Below are positions 12,026-22,846 of a stretch of 64,000 nt of DNA, piece after piece. The DNA lies in NCBI GenBank assembly GCA_944990035.1, contig CALYLX010000127.1, forward strand, positions 62,001 to 126,000, written 5' to 3'. The position numbers and the translations under genes are program-made. How positions within the stretch are numbered: the first letter of the stretch is position 1; every line of letters begins with the position of its first letter. The notes beneath the pieces are model-generated. The model was not told the origin of the DNA, did no database searches, and worked only from the letters and a program-made list of their open reading frames with translations. Source of the DNA: Clitopilus passeckerianus. Its lineage: Eukaryota; Basidiomycota; Agaricomycetes; Agaricales; Entolomataceae.

Positions 12026-13351
12026 TGACGGCAGATTTCGTCAAGTATTGCTAGGCTAGGTTTGGTAAAAAATCGTAGGGGTGATGCCTGGATCTGTGCA
12101 TTTGATGTTTGGTTCGGGTATGGTCAGGATGTGGTCGAGGTTTGGTTCGCCCGAGTATCAATTTCTCACGCCCTCTGTCTTCCTCACAATTTCGTTGATT
12201 CATTGATTGTGCAATAGCATCCACAGTGGTGGCGACTTGGTGGCAACATCGAAAACTCTATATTTACTTATATCAAGACATGTAAAAGTTGTTAAATATT
12301 ATACCAGCCCATTTTATGTGTGACGAATGCTTTGGGTACCCGCGAAATGAGGTTGCCCTGGGATTGATCTCTTGCACTCGATGAGCGGGAGTACATACCC
12401 AAATAAGGAAGGCGGATCAGTTCAGCGCGCCGATTCATCAACCTTTTCAAGCCATATCGGCTTTTATGGAAGACTTTATCCCCAGAAAGTACACGACCAT
12501 TCTTTTATTAGGCGTGGACATGTTTTATCTTACAGTTGGGGACACGCAAACTCATCCAATCGGGTATCTCCATGAGGAAATTTCTTTTCTCAAAACTCTT
12601 TTGTGGTCGAGCTCAGGATGGCAAAATACGTAGAAAAACACACTTCCGAAGTCTTTCCCACGACTTTTGTACTGCGCCAAATTTTTGGCCAAGTTCATCG
12701 CTTCAGAATTAGCGGGGCCATGCCAAAATTGGGAGGGTACCATACTTTTTGACGGTCATATTTCAATAAGAGAAGAGTCGCCCGCATTTGGGGCCGTTTG
12801 GGAGCAACTCCCGAGCTTTCTGGGGCGAAAATAGCTGACATAAGTGCCCGTGGGAGCAGATTTTGAGGGTATTTTTAGGGCCAATTTTTTGTTGTTTCTA
12901 AGCTCAGCTTGACGAACGGAGTCAAACAATGCAATCTTGGAAAAGCAGGGCCAAAATTTCGACAGCGCCAAACTTTTGGGGTCAAAAACGCCTAACTTGC
13001 GAACTACGGCAATTTGGTACGAATGATTGATGCCAATCGACTCAGAGAATCAAAAGGAGTCGATTCCGATGGTTTTCGGACTTTTCCTGCCCTTTGTGGA
13101 CTCTCAGTTTCCAGTCGGAGATATTTGATGTGTTTGCGTGTCCCCAACTGTAGTAGCTCCCCGCCATGAAGGACATTGCCCAGCATGCCCATGGGCGTGA
13201 GAAACTGATGGTTGGGCAAACCAAACTTCGACCAAACCCTGACCAAAACCCGACCAAACCCGAACTAGACATGAAATGCGGGAATTCACACATCACGCCA
13301 ACAGTTTCTGTCTAAACCTGGCCTAGGAATATTTGACGAAATCTGCCGTCA
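12026..13351. mobile_element. TA-flanked element with long terminal inverted repeats (MITE/foldback-like)
   Basis: The left end TGACGGCAGATTTCGTCAA (from 12,026) and the right end (to 13,351) are reverse complements with few mismatches. The match carries on inward for roughly 190 bases through GTTCGGGT, TGGTC, GTTTGGTT and TTTCTCACGCCC. A second inner inverted match pairs about 12,534-12,556 (ACAGTTGGGGACACGCAAAC) with its complement at about 13,130-13,155. TA dinucleotides sit directly outside both ends (12,024-12,025 and 13,352-13,353), as expected of a TA target-site duplication. No frame inside is long enough for a transposase. This is a non-autonomous DNA element; TA duplication suggests the Tc1/mariner type, but the superfamily is not certain. 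Confidence 0.8.
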
Positions 13352-13770
13352 TACATCTAGGTTTAATCTACTGGATACAAGTTGTGAGTCGAGCCCTTGA
13401 GATGCGTACACAGGCATATTCTTACGCAGGGCGGCATTCCCTTGCTCATTTATTTATGACTACATCTGCGAGGGACAAACCTCTCGTAAACCTGGAGGCG
13501 CACGCCGCGCAACCTAGTTATCTCCACTGCTTCTCGCCTACTCTGAGTCTTTGCAACGCCGATTGCGGGTCAAAGCTACAAGGCCACGACAGAACTTGGA
13601 ACCTTGATTGTGCCTCTCTGATCGATAGTAGAGTGCATATCCCCATCCAGAAGACCCTTGCGGACTGGTCATGCGCACGAAACACGCCTGATCATGATTT
13701 CGAAGGAAGATCACAAGTGACATATAATAACCCCAAAGAACCATCCATCTCCCTCAGCTACCGACCATCC

Positions 13771-14281
13771 ATGGCCACAACCACCAACTCGACTAACGTA
13801 ACCGGTCAATCAAATATATGGATATGCACGGTCTGCAGCAGATCAATGCATTCAAATAATCGGCAGGCTCATGAGCTTGGCATTCGACATCTGCGTAAGC
13901 TATCGCTCGCAGGTAAGCTAAGAAATATAGATGATAGGCGCATAGCCAAATTTATCCACCAGTCCAGTCTATTCGTGAGGTTGAAGAGGAGGAGCAGAAA
14001 GAACTGGGTAAGAACTCGACCTTAACCCCATCCTGCATCCTGACGGGTTCTTAATTCGAACGTCTCTACTTCACCTTACAGACGCCCTCATCAAGAAAAT
14101 GTTCGGAAACCTCAATCTTGATCGCAATGACCAAGATGCGCCAAGAAGTCGAGGTCCGAACTGTCATTGTTCGGTCGAGAGGAACGATTTTGGACTCGGA
14201 CATGGACTTCGAGGTAGCAGAAAATGTCAATATGACGATTATAACGACTTATACTGGGAGGACCCAGCTCGGAATTACTGA
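13771..14281 (+). CDS. Short single C2H2 zinc-finger protein (129 aa)
   Basis: Three exons (13771-13912, 13963-14007, 14082-14281) join in phase. The N-terminal region carries one finger, W-I-C-T-V-C then 11 residues, H, five residues, H (C-x2-C-x11-H-x5-H), close to the U1-like/matrin style of finger that binds double-stranded RNA or RNA-protein surfaces. The second exon gives an acidic run (REVEEEEQKELDALIKK), and the third a Gly/Arg/Asn/Tyr-rich tail with one CHC triplet. A nucleic-acid-binding role is inferred from the finger. A relative with the same finger start lies 280 bases downstream but is interrupted. Confidence 0.65.
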
Positions 14282-14560
14282 TTTGTATTTTATACACATC
14301 GAGAAATAACGCAATGTATTGGTTTTCCCTTAGGCGTTGATTGGCTTGCTCTCCAGTGAGTTCGTATCAGTGGTCAGAAGTTCCAGCACTCTCAGAACCT
14401 TGAATAATCTATGTTCAATTTGCTCCGCTAGATGAGCGCTGCCACCATGGCGCTAACCCCATGCGTTGGTTGTGACCACTCAAGATCGAATTCACATCCC
14501 AACTTATAAACTGAGACCAACTCTGATCCTCCCACTTCCCTGTCCATCCCCAACCCCACG

Positions 14561-14908
14561 ATGAACGCACCCAACCAATGGACGTGCACAGTGTGCAAGT
14601 TAACAATGCAATCAGGCAACCACCAACCCCACTAATCGGGCTCGAAGCACAGGAAGAAACTGCAGAGTCAAAACCGTACATTGCCCACTCATCCGTGCCA
14701 CTGTAGGCACCGCATGCTTACCACCATACAAACAGGGACAAGAGGCAAAAGCCCTATATTGAAGATGAGGGATATCTTCGACGACGAGACCCTGGAAATC
14801 CTCGGAATTGAGGATCCCGAAGATGCGATGATCCGTCGAGCGACTCGAGCCTCTGGTTCTACGTCTGGTGGCTGGGATATGGCAGGATATGGGGTCGGCT
14901 ACTACTGA
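14561..14908 (+). pseudogene. Zinc-finger relative with in-frame stop inside the finger
   Basis: ATG at 14561 gives MNAPNQWTCTVCKLTMQSG and a C-x2-C-x11-H finger. TAA at 14633-14635 then falls directly after the first histidine; the second histidine follows exactly five codons later and the same frame stays open for 91 codons to a stop ending at 14908 (IFDDETLEILGIEDPEDA, then a Gly/Tyr tail). Start context and finger spacing match the neighbour at 13771, but the tails differ. A single base change explains the stop (CAA or another sense codon to TAA). An intron hiding the stop is unlikely because it would also remove finger residues. Confidence 0.55.
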
Positions 14909-16370
14909 GATGCCAGTGCGTTCATAGGGCTCGACCGAAAGGCGCCTACTCAATTAATCAGTTACCTACAGAGGGGGTATGGCCGAAAAAGAAGAGTCCA
15001 AGCACGGCTTAACTAGAGTACTACGCCCACTAGAACGGCGGATACAGCATTTGGGGGATTCGTACGTGTAAGGGATAGGAAGCATGTCATTGAGACGGCT
15101 GATACCAATCTTGTCCGGTTGACCTCCCACGTTGGTGTTCATTCTTGTCAGCAAAGCTCAGAATATTCCATACACGGAACAGACACTGTGTTCATTGTAG
15201 GCGCTTCAGCGATGTTCTCCCAGGTTGTGTTAGTCTTTCAGGCAAAGTCAGAGTAGGACAGTTTGCCAGTGGCAGTGGCAGAGACGAACTTCGAGGGCTG
15301 CGCTTACTAATCATCTGCTTGCACTCTGTCCTAACCTCGATGAGTCGACATCCCCAGGGCTTCACCAATCATCGCTCAACTCTCTGCCAATCCACTGCCT
15401 CGCTGTAGACTATACATGAACGCTGTCCTTTGTCTCTACCCAAGATTTGCGGACCAGAGTGATCAACCTCCCGAAATAGATTCTTTACTTTCTGGGAAGC
15501 GAGGCTTGCCTTAGAAGACATCGCTGTAGTGTGTTGGTGGAATGTATGGCGTAGTAGTGGTATGTTGCTCTGCTCTGTTGCATTAATCCGGTGTTGACTT
15601 GCTCCATAGCGCCAAATTACCGGCACCACCCTATCTTCACCTGGAAACACCGAACAGGTAGGCCTTTCATCTCACAATCCATTACTGAGCTAACTTCACG
15701 GAATTATAGCCTACCGGAGGAAGGGCCTTCAGAACTCCCAGAGCGCCTCCTCCAAGGACCTCACCGTTCATGAGAAGCAGCTCCGACGGACGAGCCAACG
15801 AGCACCTTGACGTTGACTAAAGGCCCTTGGCCTATCTTCCCTCCACGAACTCCCTTATCCTCTTCCTCCTCCTCCCAATACTGCGGCGGTAGTAGCACTA
15901 CCCACTCCCACCAACGATACCGGACTCTTGCGTTCTCTGCCCGCCGCACAAGCCCGCCATTATCTCCCTTTTCCTCACGGCAGCCGTGAGCCTCCAATGC
16001 CCAAGCTACTAGCACCGAGTACCGACTTCGTGGTACTATCCAAGTCCAGATCCTTGACACCAGCACCTGCCGCTAAGTCGGATCCAAAAATATCGCCCCC
16101 AATGAGTGTCCGAACATCGGAGGGCGAGAGCAGCAACCATCGCGTCAACTACGGGGTGTCTCTCGATCTACACCGCTCTGGTCCATACATCCTCTCTTGT
16201 ACTGCGACCACCTCGCAGGTACCCAATTCTATCACATTTGATGACGAATTTGTGGGCTCTATGGCCCTTACATATTCTCAGCTGTATCATCGTTGTTCAT
16301 GTCTCCATTCACGTTTATGGCAGTCGTAAGACCTAAGAGCGTAGGCTGCGGGCCCCGAACAGTGGTCATA
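14909..16370. other. Intergenic with possible decayed coding scraps
   Basis: At 15,600-15,830 a piece reads as a GT...AG-bounded pair of short exons ending in a Pro/Arg/Ser-rich segment, but no family or full gene can be built. The rest shows no feature. Confidence 0.3.
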
Positions 16371-16835
16371 TGGCACCCTGCTCGAGGATGGGTTGTCGCC
16401 TCCTGCGAAGGTGGAGTTTGATTCCTCACCTACAACGGGTGGTGAAACCTAGAAGAGTACACGAGGAGCTCTTGAGACCTAAGCGCGGGGATAGGCTCTC
16501 CCTTGTACGAGCATGTAGGGTTGCAAGGAATGGAAGCGAGGGATCATATCTTGCATGATATGAAGACAAATCAAGACTGGACGCTCTCACCCCGACAAAT
16601 GGAATCTCTGGACGCGCTGATGAACTTCCTAATGTCGTAGGTGCGAACCCTTGAAGCGGGGAAAAAGGAGCTGAAGGATCAAATTCCCTACGATAAGGTT
16701 AAGGATCCACCAGCCCTAGCAAGAGAATTGCGTTGGCGTTTGCAGCACGCGGCAGGAGCGCCGAGCGACGATGAGTGTTCGGCGCCCCCTGTTCGCAAAC
16801 CAATGAATGGGTTGGTGAAGCATCTCGGAGCATGA
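16371..16835 (+). pseudogene. Decayed conserved-looking gene fragment
   Basis: From about 16,474 one frame reads like protein: SPLYEHVGLQGMEARDHIL, QDWTLSPRQMESLDALMNF, then TAG at 16,637-16,639, then VRTLEAGKKELKDQI and PYDKVKDPPALARELRWRL up to a stop at 16,835. Just upstream a second frame (KVEFDSSPTTGGET and on) is broken by TAG and TAA codons. The TAG at 16,637 could instead be a 3' splice site, since CTAAT precedes it, but no suitable donor is visible. Product unknown; the coiled, charged character would fit a nuclear or scaffold protein. Most likely a relic. Confidence 0.35.
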
Positions 16836-18018
16836 AGTAGACCCCCACACCTGCGTCCTGAAACGTGTACGCCAAGTCGCCGACCGAAAGCGACTTAACA
16901 AGAACCCCTCCTCGTCCTCGCCCGCCCTTGTGTCCATCTTAACGTGTTAAAGTTTACGTTTACGTTTACGATAAATCAGACGATACACCTTGAAGCTTCC
17001 CCATGTGCACCATGGGTCAAGACTTCCTCGTTCTCTAGCACCTCTGACTCGTTGTAGGCCCATCTTCTCGCTGTATCCGTACCTCAACATGTCGCTTGTG
17101 TGGATAGTCTCCCAGGGAGGAGACAGATGGAGATGGAGAGGTGGCGTTTCGGGCCAATAAGGGACGGCGATGGAGGTGGCGGTGGAGGTGGGGATGGAGG
17201 GATGGAGACGGAGAAGAATTAGGAGGGGGGCAGGGAAGAGGGAGAGGATGACGTCGAGGAGACGCATTGATGGGGAGGGATGCGGGACAGAATTTGGAGA
17301 AGAGAGGATTATTTTTCTCAGAACAGGAGGGTCCGGGGAATGGGTGGAGGCGGAGGCGGGGTCAGGCTGAGATATGTCAAAGGGAAGGATCGTTGGGATG
17401 GGATGTGCACCCGCACAGTTCCCATTGTTCTATCAGTATTACTCGGCCAACGACATCAAAATAGCATCCGTTGTTTTGTTGAATGTATACTACAAGGTAC
17501 TCTTTTACCCAGAACAGGGTTCGCCGACTTTGTGAATAGCCTGCAGATGACAAGATAGATTTCGACCAGGCTGAACACCTACAAGAACGGAACGATGTAA
17601 ACGTAGACCGAGGTCAGTGCAATGAAAGGGTATGAAATCAACTAGTATAGATCCGGTTTTGATTTTGTCTGGAAATACTCCTCGTAGTCACGAATCTCAA
17701 AGTGAAGCATACAGTTGCCTTCAAGGAGGAAAACAGATCCACAACCCTGCCGGGTATACTCATCCAAGCCAGAAACTTGGCTGGAGCGTCATCACAGGTC
17801 CTACCCGCATACACATAGCCAGCCCTTTTGCAGTTCCTTTCCACCCTCTCGTCATCCCACTCCACCTCAGCGACGTCCCGTCCGGCGCTTTTATCCCGTG
17901 ACAATCTCCTTTTCGACTGGTGGCGGGATCCGAGATCAGCGTCAATTGTTGAGCCGTCTGAGTCTTCACATTCTTCTTCCGTGGATCTTGTGAGCTCTCC
18001 ATACTTGTCTTTGATTTC
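16836..18018. other. Intergenic; possible 3' continuation of the F-box relic
   Basis: On the minus strand the frame of the F-box-like gene continues beyond its TGA (18,021-18,019) as a charged stretch down to about 17,740 (KYGELTRSTEEECED and on). It could be a lost C-terminus read through one nonsense change, or chance. No other gene supported. Confidence 0.25.
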
Positions 18019-19199
18019 TCACCGTACGTTCTCAATGCTGCGCATCCAGAGCAGGATCACCACAGTTATGTTGATTTCGCGAAAACTGCCTCTAGACCCT
18101 GCGTCTAAGCAAAGTTTAGCGAGCTTCGAGTCCAGTTGGATTTCCTCAACAGTGCGTTTTACCCGGCCAAAGAGGAAATCCTTGTCATCCCCGGGCAGTA
18201 TATCCAGAGCATCGAGTTCAATCGTGAGATTGATTATTTCAAGGCTATCCGGAATCCCGCATTGCTCTAGCATGAAAACGATGTGATCGAGATGGTCGTA
18301 AGCTATGTAATCCCACGGATCTTCAATCAGAGTGTCGATGCTTAGAATCTGGAGGCTCGACTGGTTTCTGAGGGAAAGGCCACGGATGTCAGACTATCGG
18401 ACCATCAGAATGTATTCTCCATGCTAGATGAGACGATTCTTACTCGACCTGTTACATTGTACCCATCATGGTAAGCACCCGAATACGTCCAATGAAAGTG
18501 CATCAAGGTGTCGGATGCACTTCTGAGCACGTTTTGAACAAACTTCGGGCAAGAGTTCCTCATACTGAGTTCCTTCAGGGAGGAGAAGTCGAGGTGAAAG
18601 TCTGGGCGAGCACTATAGTACTCTAGGATGGTGGACGATGGACCCGCGAGGTGAAGACATTCCGGTCGGGTTTTGACGTCCACTGGGGCTGGAGCCAGGA
18701 CGAATGGCTCCACTTGTTCAACCTTGGTACTGGGTTTAGAAGCCATGAAATTGCCCAGGTCTTGCCCGCCAAATACTTCCAGATGTTTCACAGGAGAACT
18801 ACCAATAATTTCGAAAGGAAATTGGGCACAGACGGCTCGAAGCCGTATGAATGAGAGTTTTGGGGATGAAAAGACGGCTTCAACGGATGTGCGAAAGGCC
18901 ATCGGAAACTGACGCCAGGGCACACAACCAGGCGCATATGCACATATCATCTCCCAGAGAAGGCTCCGAAGTTCTCCATATCTAGCAAGGATTGAAGAAT
19001 TTCTGGGAGGTAAGGATCCGACGTATCCCAGTTTCCATGGATATTTAAGACCTGAGTATAGGCCACCCAGTTGCTTCCATTCCTCATGGTTGTTAGAAGA
19101 TCCGCCAGGGAGCAATTTCGGTGAAGAGGCGCGCGGGTAATGAAAGGGGAAAGGTGAGCTCAAATGCGATCGGGATCGCACTAAACTAACCAAACCCAA
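18019..19199 (-). pseudogene. F-box-type leucine-rich C-terminal portion without F-box
   Basis: Two exons join in phase: about 19199-18444 and 18393-18019 (intron GTAAGA...ATAG, 50 bases). The product has irregular leucine-rich repeats of the agaricomycete F-box/LRR kind (FRTSVEAVFSSPKLSFIRL, SSPVKHLEVFG, DFHLDFSSLKELSM, RGLSLRNQSSLQILSID). No F-box lies at its start. A same-strand F-box fragment is found 0.9 kb upstream at 20,297-20,078, so the two may be halves of one gene separated by about 0.9 kb of unrelated DNA. Alone it is not a complete protein. Confidence 0.5.
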
Positions 19200-20077
19200 C
19201 CAAAACCCGCTACCTCAAGTTCGTGGGGCTTAGATACAATCGATATCACACTGTCACACCTCGCGAAGACCGTAAATAGGGCTCCGGGAACGTAATAGGT
19301 AGTAAAATCAATATATTTGTATCAGTCAAGTAACAATGGTCCCGCGCACGGCGACCGTAATCCAACAAATCAACTAGACGGGAGTTCACGCAGCCTCAAC
19401 CGCCGAGATCACCACACAACGAGAGCCTAAGAATGAACTGAACACAGTGTCACTCCGAGCAACTAGCTGCCAATAAACCTGAGATTCAATCTAAGAAATA
19501 CAGGAGCTTTTATACCTACTCTACATGGTCTGTGCATCGTTTCTATATCTAGAAGTATGTATAATCAAATGATAAAAATAGTATGTCTCATATGAATCTG
19601 GTTCTCGAGCATAAGAAGAGTTTATGCAAAGATCTACGAAAATGTACTGAAAAGGAAATACAGCCCGTTTGGATCGGAGCCAAGACCTCGGGAACTCGGC
19701 AGAGTGTCCTAAGGATCTTGCGTCACCTCGAGAAACCGCCGTTGACCATGTGGTTCCATGAAATTCCTTACAAATTTCACGGAAAACATATCAGACGAGC
19801 ATTGTCGGCCTTGGACTTTGACCTGCCGGACCGGCAACGTCCACCGGATTTACCGAGCCAATGAGAGCTCGAAGCTGTCTCGCGCATCATCGGACATTCA
19901 AGTTGCACTGCCACTTTCCTCAAGGCGAAGGTTTGTGTCCTGTTTTTCTGGGTATAATCGGACTCGTTTCGCGTGGATCTGGCATATTTAGGGCACTCGT
20001 AGGTACAGGAGGACTGTAGAATACTACAGAAATGACATATTTCGCGTAAATATATGTGTATTTACGGCGGAGCCGTG
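19200..20077. other. Spacer between two F-box gene halves
   Basis: No coding or terminal-repeat structure recognised. Given the same-strand halves on both sides, it may be inserted DNA. Confidence 0.3.
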
Positions 20078-20297
20078 TCATCGGTGAAAGTCACCTGGGG
20101 AATGTGCGGGTGCAGGATCGGTGAAGACAATCTTCCTCAGCAAACGCTGTTGAGATATGGGTCTCCAGGCGCGGCATAATAATGAGCAGGTGCGTAACGT
20201 ATTTGCAGACTGCGACCTTATATATGATTGGGGTGGTCCAAGGGGAATCTGATCCAGGATGGACGGCAGAATATCCAGAGGGATGTCCGAGCGACAT
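20078..20297 (-). pseudogene. F-box fragment, frameshifted after the start
   Basis: The frame from about 20,285 to 20,078 reads SDIPLDILPSILDQIPLG, TLRTCSLLCRAWRPISQQ and RLLRKIVF, a clear F-box pattern (binding site for Skp1 in SCF ubiquitin ligases). Its natural ATG (20,297) is in another frame: compared with the copy at 21,897 two bases are missing right after MSLG. Downstream it ends within about 20 codons of the box. Non-functional as it stands. Confidence 0.6.
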
Positions 20298-20515
20298 GTT
20301 AGAGATAAGGAGTACAAGAACAAATGAGCCAATAGCCACTCAGTTAAGAGTTGTTTGAAGCAGTTGATCTTGCCAAATAATGTTGCAAACGCCAGGCTTG
20401 GGATCGGCGTCGGTGGGAACCACTCTCCGCTCCGTAAACTTGTAAACAATGTTATGCCAGTTGAATTCGAACCTTGGGGGTAGAAATGGTTCACAATGAG
20501 CTACGCCGTTCTAAG

Positions 20516-21231
20516 CTAATCATCCTCCCTCTTCCTCTCTATATAAATGAATGTGATAATAATTGTGTCTAACATATGGAGGCCCTCTGAAGAAATCTCT
20601 AAGTAAGCTGGATGTTTCGGCCCAAAGATTCCAAAGGATTTGCGATGGTATCTTGCAACTGACGTCTGAGCTTCGTCATTGAGGCAAAGCTAGCGAGGAG
20701 GGCCAGAGTTGAGTGGTCAAAATAAGAAGTATGGGAGGAATACTTGCCTGGGAATAATGCGTTCTCATATACCATTTGTACTCCCTCCCATCCGGGCCTT
20801 TGAACACGCGATGACTGGAAGAGAGACCCACATCTCACTACCGATCAGTAGAATATGCAGCAGGCCACGTACTAGCCATGGAAGTGGTACCCATCCTTCT
20901 TGAAGTAACTCTCAGCTTCAATGGTTTGTCCGTTCAAGTTAAGGAGCGATTTTCCGATGCCCTTGTGCACGACCGAGCCAATCACCGAGAAATTATCTTT
21001 CAAGGCATCGTCGCTGAGCTCAGGAAGCTCAGAGTCATCGTTGGAGTCGTCACATTCTTTTGGATCGAACTGTTCGTATTGAGGAGCGTCCCGGATATTC
21101 GGAAGGACCTTATATACGGTAGACGTTCTAGCGCCTAAAGATAATGGTGAGACAACCTTGTACAGGACTTGCCCAGATTCGAGCATGTAGGTGGAATTCA
21201 TGTGCGAGTAGCGTGATAGATAGATGTTCAT
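20516..21231 (-). CDS. DUF6593-domain protein (199 aa)
   Basis: Three exons: 21231-20873, 20814-20748 and 20689-20516. The first intron is GTACGT...CCAG (58 bases); the second starts with GC (GCAAGT...CTAG, 58 bases). Phases fit exactly and the joined product follows the DUF6593 layout of agaric proteins: an N-terminal beta-rich part (GQVLYKVVSPLSLGARTSTV), a central GPDGREYKW motif after RVFK, then SVARYHRKSFGIFG and a C-terminal hydrophobic strand DTIIITFIYIERKRE. The second join creates the family's N-D-x4-S-V-A-R-Y-H stretch, which strongly supports the GC donor. Function of the domain is unknown. It sits between two inverted F-box fragments yet is itself intact. Confidence 0.75.
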
Positions 21232-21830
21232 CTTGGGCGGGGGAATCTGTTGATTCTTCTCGATCCGATGGAGAGCTTCTTATATGAGTTGTTTCCAGGT
21301 CAAGGTAACAGCGGTACCTCGTCGTCGAAGTTGTAAAGAGGCTGCGCAAGTGAATGGCGGTGCTGCGGCTCTTGTCGATTGACGCTTGAGGGCAGTGACT
21401 TGATAAACATCGAACTTTCTTCCAAGCGTTTTGTGAAAGATTGTAAATGGGGTTGTGCTGATCTGATCACATCAGAATGATCAGATGGGACGCCATGCGA
21501 GCAAGCTTACCAATATTCACGGATTTGAGATGTATTATACCGTATCCTGTTGGGTTGCCTCATATACTTGACCTTTGCTCACAGGGTAGAAATCAGCATC
21601 TGAACTGAACCGATGATGACCAGACCCAAGCGTTTTACCAAGTTCTGAATGACAATTTGAAATCGATCAAGGCTGTCTACTGTAGGTAGGATTTCAGTCT
21701 TAATCGGGGAATTAGTTGGCAGTCTTATCTGATTCTAAGAACGCAAACACATTCCTGACAGTAAAGTCATATTCGACTCTCTTGCTTGCCATGACCGATG
21801 ACGGCGGAGACCTGGTTTCTCGGCCTAGCG

Positions 21831-22229
21831 AGATCGCAAACATGTTTCCCTCGTTGAGGGCAACGACATCGGAGTATGCTTCATCTTTCAGTAAGCATGC
21901 CACTTGGGAATATCCCTCTGAATATTATACCTTCGATACTCGATCAGATTTCTCTGGGATCACCTAAATCAGAAATAAAATCACAGTCCGCCACCACCTT
22001 ACCACCTGCGCCTCGAGCATGGAGACCTGTCGCTCAGAAGCGTCTACTGAAGAAGATGGTTCTCTTAGATCCAGGGTGAGTTGGTAAGCAATAGGAACCG
22101 CAAAAGGTCTGGCCATGTATATGTCGATGGAAATGGTGGTGATGCTCCAGGCAGGTTCCCGGCTCGGATGAGTTTACCTCGCAGGATTGCGAATATGTTT
22201 CCCTCCTTAGAGGCGACTGATATGCTTTA
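21831..22229. repeat. Short direct duplication flanking an F-box fragment
   Basis: About 21,831-21,878 (GATCGCAAACATGTTTCCCT and on) and about 22,183-22,229 (GATTGCGAATATGTTTCCCT and on) share about 45 bases with moderate divergence, in the same orientation on both sides of the F-box fragment at 21,897. On the minus strand both read EGN(M/I)FAI, hinting at a duplicated exon scrap. Confidence 0.4.
21897..22079 (+). pseudogene. F-box fragment, second copy, opposite strand
   Basis: ATG at 21897 gives MPLGNIPLNIIPSILDQISL, then RAWRPVAQKRLLKKMVL and stop at 22079. It matches the minus-strand fragment at 20,297-20,078 along its whole length but has lost the conserved cysteines (TLRTCSLLCRAW versus TLPPAPRAW). 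No LRR portion follows. An isolated F-box exon. Confidence 0.55.
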
Positions 22230-22846
22230 ACTCGAGGTTTGCGACTATCACGAGCATTACTTGGATCAACCGACCCACTGTGATATCTGGTAGCTACTTA
22301 ATACATTACTAGTTCTAAATACTTTGCCTTTGTACCGTCTCGTTGTATTTACTTTTTTCATGCGCATGTATTAGCACGTATTTGACACCGCCGCCCCAAA
22401 GGAAAAATGGCATACCCGGAGATGGATTCACCTGTCGGTCAGATGATGTCCGAGCTTCTTAAGCCCCACTGCCATCTACCACTCCGCCAGCATGTATGAC
22501 CAGATCTACGCACATGTTCGTACCCTACATCCTTATATTGATGTTCGGCCTCGTTAAAATCGTCATGTGGATCAGGTCCGGTCAGCCATTACAACTTCGC
22601 GTCCCAAGTTTCTCCCTGGAGCCTTTACAAACAAGACCCTCGATGAAGGATCCCAAGTTAGGGTGGTTGCGTATGTTGAGGCAAATGTTGACCGCGGTAC
22701 GTATCGATCACATGGGATGATGCCGAGGCAAGTACGCCTCCTCCACTTCACAGTAGTTCTTGTCTGATAGGATATAAGGGGGTCGACGCCAGGAGGCATC
22801 TGGGAGGTTTATTTTTGTGACCCCCCTTAATCTCCTAGTATCAGCA
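22080..22846. other. Intergenic, no supported gene
   Basis: No splice-consistent coding structure seen on either strand. Confidence 0.35.
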
